Shown: piece after piece, positions 60,675 to 64,000 of the stretch
Layout of the letters: each line of letters starts with the position of its first letter
Position numbering within the stretch: the stretch's first letter is position 1
NCBI GenBank assembly: GCA_905250075.1
Contig: CAJNOP010000001.1
Location: 338,553 to 402,552 of the forward strand
Length of the DNA stretch: 64,000 bases
Source: Rotaria sp. Silwood1
Lineage: Eukaryota; Rotifera; Eurotatoria; Philodinida; Philodinidae
Reading direction: 5' to 3'
Translations under genes and position numbers: made by a program
The notes under the pieces: model-generated
Seen by the model: only the letters and a program-made list of their open reading frames with translations
Told to the model about the DNA's origin: nothing
Databases searched by the model: none

Positions 60675-63462
60675 ATGGATCTTCTTAATGCTTTTCATCG
60701 TATACCTCAAATAAGTTATTTTGGTGTTCGACGTGATGATGATTTTGCTGATCGTTTAAATTATAAGTATACTGTTGGCTTATTAATATTTTTTTCAATT
60801 GTTGTTGCTAGTAAACAATTTTCAAATGATCATATTCAATGGTATGAATTTTAAAAGATAAACACATTGATTTATTGAAGAACACAAAGAATTTTTTGTT
60901 TTTTAGTTGGGTACCAGCTATATTTACACGAAATTATGAAATTTATGTATCTAATTATTGTTGGATTCATAATGTAAGAAAAAGAACTTGTTTTTTTTTT
61001 TTAGTAAAAATCTATAGAAATTTCTCTTAGACTTATCATATCAACATAACTGAACCAAGTAAACAACGAGCTGATGAAAAACGTTATGTATTACGATATT
61101 ATCAATTTGTTCCATTTATTTTACTTATACAAGCTTTATTATATTTACTTCCACGTTTATGTTGGCGTTCACTTAGTCGTCATTCAGGTATTGATATAAA
61201 AAATATAATGGATGCAGCACATAATCTTAAAACTGTAAAACGTTTTCATAAACATAAATCTATTATGGGTTATCTTGTTTCAATAATACATCAATATGTT
61301 GGTGATCCAAGAAAAAAATTAAAACAAGAACATAGTCGCATTAGTATTTATATACAAGGTTTATTTCATTGTATAATTGGTGCAACAAATAACTTTAATG
61401 CATATTTATTTTTGCTTTATTTATTTATTAAATTATTATATATTATAAATACACTGGTTCAATTATATGCTATACGTCTTTTACTTGAACAACGATGGAC
61501 TGTTAATGAAACAATAAAAGGTTTTCGTCAAATATTTACATTGAATATTTTACGTACAAATCCATTATCAAAATATTTTCCAAAAATTAGTATGTGTGAT
61601 TTTCGTATTATAGAACCGAATAGCGATGATGGACATAAATATACAGTTCAATGTAAGTTATTAAACATGAAATACTCAAAAAACGATTGAAATAGAAAGT
61701 AAAAAAAAGGGGATGCTGAATATAAGAATAACAGTAAATAGTTATTCTAGCTATATGAATTGTATTGTTTAATCGTTAGTAGAAAAAAAAAAGAATGGCT
61801 GTAATGGTCTCTTGAGCTAAGATTTAGTCTGATTGGTGGAAAGACGTGTCGATAAGATTAAGAAACCTCTGAAGAGTATGTACAGATAGACAATCGTCTA
61901 AACAGAAACCATTAAGGTTACTTTATTGCATTTCTCTATTCATAGATATGATGTTTCACAAATGAGCTGAACAGGTTGGACTTGGAATTTTCTTTTCGAG
62001 AGAACTCATCCGTCTGCTAATCTCCGTTTCTTCTTGAGTGTTATGATCATTGTACGGAATTTTCAATCTATCGCAGGATAGTACGAGGAAAACTGAAGTA
62101 TGGAATTTTTGTATGAAATGTTATCAGAAAATAGATCTTATGGGTCTTATTATATTCTGTAATTTTCAGCAAAAATGGATGCTTCTATATCAAGATAATA
62201 GATTTTCAAAACCACTGGTTCCTCGTGGATGACTCCTGTGAGTCGAATTTTTTTTTTTGTTTTTTGAGTATACAATATCTTGAGAAGAAACGATCTGTTT
62301 TTCCTGACACTTTCGAAATATTATAAAAAATCATGACATCTATTTCCGAGTAAAATTTTAGATTACTATTCTTCGATACGATTTTGCTCGTAATATCTTG
62401 TGATAGACTGAAAACTCAGTAAAATATTCATAACTCCAAAAAAGAAATGCCAGTGGCACATATCGTTTTAGGACTTTTATCTACATCATGAACTCGAACG
62501 GAAGTTATCAGTTGAAAAAGTATTCTCATTAGTTGATAGATAAAAATTATTTTTAGATTATGTTTTCGTAAAAAACCACTTATCTTTATAAATATTAATT
62601 TTCTCTAGAGCGATTAATTCTTACTACGAGTTAAAAATTTCAGGATATTCTTTTTGTTTTTGAATATCTTACTTTATCTGAAAGAGTAACTTTTCACTGA
62701 TAGAACATTAGTTTATTTCTTTCTTTTTAATGTCCTTTTAAGACTGTCGAATTCAATTTTTATTCATAATAGGAATGACATAATTCGCTATGTCGTTGAA
62801 TACATCTCTATCATTAACCTACTTAATAGCCCTCTATAAAACATTATGTCTAAGACAATTTTCACATTTCTACACTAAAATCAAAATCTTTCTGCATTGT
62901 ACTGTAACCTTTTTTTTTGCTAAGACGTCTTTTATAAATATACTCTAGATAAGCTCTTCATTTTTTTTCATAAAAAATGTAAATCATATTTGTTTTTGTA
63001 TTAGGTGTATTAACAATAAATATATATAATGAACAAATCTTTACTGTATTGTATATTTGGATGAATATTGTTCTTTTAGTGACTATTTATAATTTTATAT
63101 CATGGTTAATATTTTTATTATTTCCACGACTTCGTTATTCATTTTTTACACAACGTATACATACACAACAAAGTATAACAACATTACGTACGAGTATGAG
63201 TGCATTTGTCTATAAGTATTTACAACATGATGGATTTTTTATTTTACGTCTTATCTATTCAAATATTGGTGATGATGTTACAACAAATATTTTAACAAAT
63301 TTATGGAGAAATTTTCATCGACCTGATAAATCTACATTACTTGATAATTCAATTGGTGCTACAATATCATTAACAGCTACTGGTAATCGAGGTTTATATA
63401 TGAGAAGTAATGGTCAGAGTGGTTCGTTATTTGACTATTCAAAAACTAGTACAAATCTTTAA
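60675..63462 (+). CDS. innexin (gap-junction subunit)
   Basis: Four exons: 60675-60841, 60907-60973, 61031-61652, 63005-63462; in phase, 437 aa. Four-helix topology: TM1 after DRLNYKYTVGLLIFF; first extracellular loop with Cys pair QCWVPAIFT...SNYCW; TM2 with the innexin signature YYQFVPFILLIQALLYYLPR; a cytoplasmic loop; TM3 AYLFLLYLFIKLLYIINTL; second loop with Cys pair MCDFRI...VQCVL; TM4 VLYIWMNIVLLVTIYNFISW. These features define invertebrate innexins, which form intercellular channels or hemichannels at the plasma membrane. Length is typical. Intron 3 is 1352 nt, far above the local norm, splits the second-loop Cys codon and looks like inserted repeat-type sequence. Confidence 0.95.
61653..63004. 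repeat. large innexin intron 3 of repeat-like texture
   Basis: No coding frame with support. Contains motifs such as ATATCTTGAGAAGAAACG (about 62276) and GAGTCGAATTTT (about 62239) that recall the foldback elements in other large introns, but I could not establish clear arms. Confidence 0.35.
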
Positions 63463-63839
63463 CGATTTGTATTGTATACTCTTTTTTTTAGATATAATAA
63501 AAAAAATGATGTATATGTTATACAATGATTAATGATTGTATGTGTCTGCTATATGTAATAAATTAACTCTCTATAGGGAAATCTATGGGAATAAACCATT
63601 TGCCCGAAAAATAGGAAATCAAAGATAATATGATAATGTAAAGATTGACAAAGAGGTTTTCTTATAAACGTTTTCAATTGACTTTGTACTAATATTAATT
63701 AACAATTAAATGATTTATTCGTGATTTTTTTTTTCACGAGGATAAGACGAACTCCTTTTCTTGATCTAATCAAATCTTATTCGATTCTAATATGTTTTAT
63801 TAGTCTTAAAATATATATGTAAAATACAGAAGAAAATGA
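63463..63839. other. convergent 3' region of innexin and EF-hand genes
   Basis: 377 A/T-rich bases between two facing stop codons; should hold both polyadenylation sites. Nothing else is seen. Confidence 0.5.
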
Positions 63840-64000
63840 TTATAGAGAAATATTTGATGGTATTTTCATTGGTTCATTTGAATAAACAATTTCTCTTGTT
63901 ATATCCATCATAAGTAATTCACGTGCATAACCACGTACAATAAATTCTCGAAATTCATTATAATCTAATTTACCATTATAATCCCAATCAACTTTATCAA
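63840..64000 (-). CDS. EF-hand protein, 3' end only
   Basis: The minus-strand frame from the window edge to TAA at 63840-63842 reads DKVDWDYNGKLDYNEFREFI and then about 30 residues of tail. The loop has Asp, Asp, Asn, Lys/Leu, Asp and Glu at the calcium-coordinating spacing of an EF-hand. The rest of the gene lies beyond the window, so the family cannot be named. Confidence 0.75.
   Translation of the reverse strand, partial: DKVDWDYNGKLDYNEFREFIVRGYARELLMMDITREIVYSNEPMKIPSNISL

Noticed and set aside
1..64000. CRISPR arrays, rRNA, tRNA, bacterial-type operons, retrotransposon reverse transcriptase
   Set aside because: Looked for on both strands by eye; none seen. tRNA genes could be missed without a covariance-model search.

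Overview
The window looks like a piece of nuclear genome from a small, gene-dense animal, most likely a bdelloid rotifer (inference from gene style and content; no species is claimed). The DNA is strongly A/T-rich. Genes are split by many 50-70 nt GT-AG introns with GTAAG/GTTAG donors, and codons end mostly in A or T. The gene set is animal: SoxD, innexin, IFT88, RALBP1, an ataxin-1 type AXH protein, a secreted chitin-binding/EGF protein and ribosomal protein L27a. I saw no bacterial operon, CRISPR array, rRNA or recognisable tRNA. For each gene I joined exons by reading splice sites and checking phase. Every model called with confidence gives a continuous reading frame.

Layout, left to right. 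0.4-5.0 kb: a transglutaminase-like gene whose catalytic Cys is replaced, with a small gene of unknown function (965-1585) apparently nested in its second intron; a paralogue of that small gene lies just downstream (5762-6448). 7.7-11.3 kb: a seven-exon gene of unknown function. 11.3-21.8 kb: a 10.5 kb stretch with no supportable coding sequence, full of microsatellites and pyrimidine tracts. 21.8-25.1 kb: a nine-exon SoxD gene. 25.1-28.2 kb: an A/T-rich gap. 28.2-32.0 kb: a FAM47-family gene. 32.2-38.6 kb: IFT88 (intraflagellar transport) in 23 exons. 39.9-40.9 kb: an AXH-domain (ataxin-1-like) gene. 43.2-43.7 kb, minus: RPL27A. 44.5-49.2 kb: RALBP1. 49.6-50.7 kb: BOLA3. 50.8-51.6 kb, minus: an LDL-receptor class A membrane protein, incomplete at its N-terminus. 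53.3-56.2 kb, minus: an M1-aminopeptidase-like membrane protein without its zinc and catalytic motifs. 57.0-59.3 kb (possibly to 60.0 kb): a secreted chitin-binding plus EGF protein. 60.7-63.5 kb: an innexin. 63.8-64.0 kb, minus: the 3' end of an EF-hand gene.

The neighbours do not form one pathway; this is an ordinary animal gene neighbourhood. The points that stand out are two probable pseudoenzymes, the nested/duplicated small gene pair with a shared upstream element, related foldback repeats in the few large introns, acceptor-like sites just upstream of many start codons (consistent with spliced-leader trans-splicing), and the non-coding stretch in front of SoxD.
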